Assembly (NCBI RefSeq): GCF_004345645.1
Contig: NZ_SLWS01000002.1
Coordinates: forward strand, 992,001-1,056,000
Reading direction: 5' to 3'
DNA length: 64,000 bases
From: Actinocrispum wychmicini
Lineage (GTDB): Bacteria > Actinomycetota > Actinomycetes > Mycobacteriales > Pseudonocardiaceae
Shown here: positions 62,352 through 64,000 of the stretch, piece after piece
Layout of the letters: each line of letters opens with the position of its first letter
Position numbering within the stretch: position 1 is the stretch's first letter
The notes under the pieces: model-generated
What the model was told of the DNA's origin: nothing
Databases searched by the model: none
What the model saw: the letters and a program-made list of their open reading frames with translations, nothing else
Translations under genes and position numbers: made by a program

Positions 62352-63119
62352 ATGAGCGCGTTGGAGGTCCACGACCTCACGAAGACGTACGGCTCACACA
62401 CCGCGTTGCAGGACGTCTCGTTCGCGGTCGGGGAAGGCGAACTGCTGTCCATTGTGGGCCCGTCCGGCTGCGGGAAGACCACACTGCTCAAGTGCGTCGC
62501 CGGTTTGATCCGGCCGACCTCGGGAACAGTGCGCGTGCTGGGTTCCGAGGTGCGTCGCGTTCCCGACGGACTGGCCGTGGTGTTCCAGGACTACAGCAGG
62601 TCGTTGTACCCGTGGATGCGGGTCGGCCGTAACGTCGAACTTCCGTTGCGGGCCATGGGGTTGAGCCGCGACGAACGCCGGGAGCGGGTCAGCGGGTCGC
62701 TGGCCGCCGTCGGGCTCGCCGACAAGGCCGACCGCTACCCGTGGCAGCTGTCCGGCGGCATGCAGCAGCGGGTCGCCATCGCACGGGCGTTGGCGTTCCG
62801 GCCGAAGGTGCTGCTGATGGACGAGCCCTTCGCGTCGGTGGACGCGCAGACCCGGTCCGGCCTGGAGGACCTGACCAGGCGGGTGCACCGGGACTTCGGC
62901 ATGACGATCCTGTTCGTCACGCACGACATCGACGAGTCCGTGTACCTGGCCGACCGGGTCGTGGTGCTGCGCCGCTCGCCCGGCGGCGTCCTCACCGAGC
63001 TGACCGTGGACCTGCCGGCGGAACGGGACCAGATCAGCACCAAGTCGATGCCGGGCTTCGTCGACCAGCGCAGCCTCGTCGCCAAGCACATCCAGGCCGC
63101 CGCCATGGCCGACTGTTGA
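62352..63119 (+). CDS. ABC transporter ATP-binding protein (SsuB/TauB family)
   Basis: A 255-residue ATPase: Walker A GPSGCGKTTLLK near residue 37, Q-loop VVFQDYSRSLYPW near 77, signature LSGGMQQRVAIARAL near 130, Walker B VLLMDEPFASVDA near 152, and the switch His in FVTHDIDES. It energises the two permeases. It starts 22 bp after the second permease, with a GGGAGGAAAG site. Confidence 0.93.
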   Translation: MSALEVHDLTKTYGSHTALQDVSFAVGEGELLSIVGPSGCGKTTLLKCVAGLIRPTSGTVRVLGSEVRRVPDGLAVVFQDYSRSLYPWMRVGRNVELPLRAMGLSRDERRERVSGSLAAVGLADKADRYPWQLSGGMQQRVAIARALAFRPKVLLMDEPFASVDAQTRSGLEDLTRRVHRDFGMTILFVTHDIDESVYLADRVVVLRRSPGGVLTELTVDLPAERDQISTKSMPGFVDQRSLVAKHIQAAAMADC

Positions 63120-63134
63120 CAAAGGAGAAACCAC

Positions 63135-64000
63135 ATGTCCGGCAGAGTTGCCGCCATCGGCGCGGTTCTACTTGCCCTCACCACCGCGTGCGGCACTGCC
63201 GCACCCGCGAACGACGGTATGACCATCACCGTCAGCAACCCGGCCAACGTCAGCAACGTGCCGCTGCACATCGCGATGGACGAGGGCTACTTCGCGGCGG
63301 AGGGGCTGACCGTCAAGGCCGACGTCGACCTGGGGTCCGGCAGCACGATCGAGGCGGTGGTCGGCGGCCAGGTGGACATGGCCTGGGCCAACGTGGTGAA
63401 CGTGATCGACGTACACGGCAAGGGCCTCGGCGTGCGGCTCGTCGCGGTCACCGACACCGCGGTCGAAGGCGCCCAGCAGGTCCTCGTGCCGAAGACGTCC
63501 ACCGCGAAGGACATCACCGACCTGGCCGGCAAGAAAGTCGCGGTGCTCTCCCCGACCACGGTGTGCGTGCTGGGCATCCGCGCCGCACTGAAGGCGAAGG
63601 GGCTGCCGGTGAACGCGATCACGGCCGTGCCGGTCGCGCCGCCGGAGCACGCCAACGTGCTCGCCGGCGGTGAGGTCGCCGGGACGTGCACCAGCGACCC
63701 GTTCCGCACCCAGATGATCGACAAGCTCGGCGCCCGGCCGGTGTTCGACCCGTCCTTCGGTGAACTGGCGAACTACCTGGTCGGCGGGTACGTGGTGGCG
63801 GACAAGTTCGCCAAGCAGCACCCGGCCGCGCTCGCCGCGTTCCAGCGGGCCCTGCTCAAGGCGACCGAGCGGGCCAACGCCCGCCCGGACATCGTCCGGA
63901 CCGCGTTGCCGAAGTTCACCACGATCAACCAGGACATCGCGAACCGGGCGGTGATCAACAAGTACGTGGAGGCGAAGGACGCGGCACTGATCAAGACCCA
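63135..64000 (+). CDS. ABC transporter substrate-binding lipoprotein (NMT1/SsuA-like), cut by right edge
   Basis: A solute-binding protein with a lipobox LTTAC (Cys19) after a short signal. Mature features are VSNPANVSNVPLHIAMDEGY, where the open binding cleft starts, AAEGLTVKADVDLGSGSTIE, then AVVGGQVDMAWANVVN. This is the NMT1/SsuA fold that binds sulfonates, nitrate or thiamine precursors. About 288 residues are visible and the last part is beyond 64000. It lies 15 bp after the ATPase gene with an AAAGGAG site. Confidence 0.88.
   Translation, partial: MSGRVAAIGAVLLALTTACGTAAPANDGMTITVSNPANVSNVPLHIAMDEGYFAAEGLTVKADVDLGSGSTIEAVVGGQVDMAWANVVNVIDVHGKGLGVRLVAVTDTAVEGAQQVLVPKTSTAKDITDLAGKKVAVLSPTTVCVLGIRAALKAKGLPVNAITAVPVAPPEHANVLAGGEVAGTCTSDPFRTQMIDKLGARPVFDPSFGELANYLVGGYVVADKFAKQHPAALAAFQRALLKATERANARPDIVRTALPKFTTINQDIANRAVINKYVEAKDAALIKT

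Overview
The window is very GC-rich, densely packed, actinobacterial chromosome. It has many GTG starts and purine-rich Shine-Dalgarno (SD) sites. It carries ECF sigma factors, two large BTAD-ATPase-TPR regulators, TetR/MarR/HxlR/AraC regulators, secreted hydrolases and secondary-metabolism genes. The gene mix suggests a filamentous actinomycete, possibly of the Pseudonocardiales (inference from gene content only). I see no rRNA, tRNA, CRISPR array, transposase or integrase.

Positions 1-15,000: an SDR enzyme cut by the left edge, a GNAT acetyltransferase, a regulator with a TPR-like body, and a decayed MarR fragment. Next comes a lower-GC island of about 2 kb (PLP desulfhydrase/ACC-deaminase-like enzyme, HTH regulator, small protein, XRE protein). 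A MarR / alpha-beta hydrolase / ECF sigma operon follows, divergent from a flavin monooxygenase. Then come an alpha-beta hydrolase, a YCII-ECF42 sigma pair, htpG, and a TetR regulator divergent from an M14 metallopeptidase.

Positions 15,000-31,740: a secreted Cys-rich protein, an AfsR-like regulator, a serine beta-lactamase-like hydrolase, a CocE hydrolase, a secreted thermolysin-like protease and an MFS pump. The pump is divergent from an HxlR-peroxiredoxin fusion. A second YCII-ECF42 pair, an S4 RNA-binding protein, a lone LuxR HTH, a Gfo/Idh/MocA dehydrogenase, TetR and AraC regulators and a pentapeptide/DUF3060 lipoprotein complete the stretch.

Positions 31,740-46,700: the most striking part is a leftward operon of eight genes with gaps of 37 bp or less. 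In transcription order it encodes a PaaK-like adenylating ligase, PapB (aminodeoxychorismate mutase), PapA (aminodeoxychorismate synthase), PapC fused in frame to an alpha-oxoamine-synthase-like PLP enzyme, a FAD amine/amino-acid oxidoreductase, a Tat-exported beta-propeller amidohydrolase, an MFS exporter and a GNAT acetyltransferase. A class II DAHP synthase is divergent from it. Together they read as a 4-aminophenylpyruvate/4-aminophenylalanine pathway with dedicated shikimate supply, tailoring, export and a possible acetylation/deacetylation self-protection pair. I cannot name the product.

Positions 46,740-51,580: a compact RiPP-type locus with a BTAD regulator, an 84-residue Cys-free candidate precursor and a B12-type radical SAM maturase, all leftward with gaps of 15 bp or less.

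Positions 51,700-64,000: a sigma-70-like factor, a lipoprotein, a DUF1906 protein, a 1,170-residue secreted NHL-propeller/TPR fusion and a SnoaL-like protein. A flavin reductase, a Crp/Fnr regulator, a luciferase-like monooxygenase, DoxX and a two-permease ABC importer follow. That last group looks like an uptake and oxidative-breakdown system for a small organic (possibly organosulfur) compound. The binding protein runs off the right edge.
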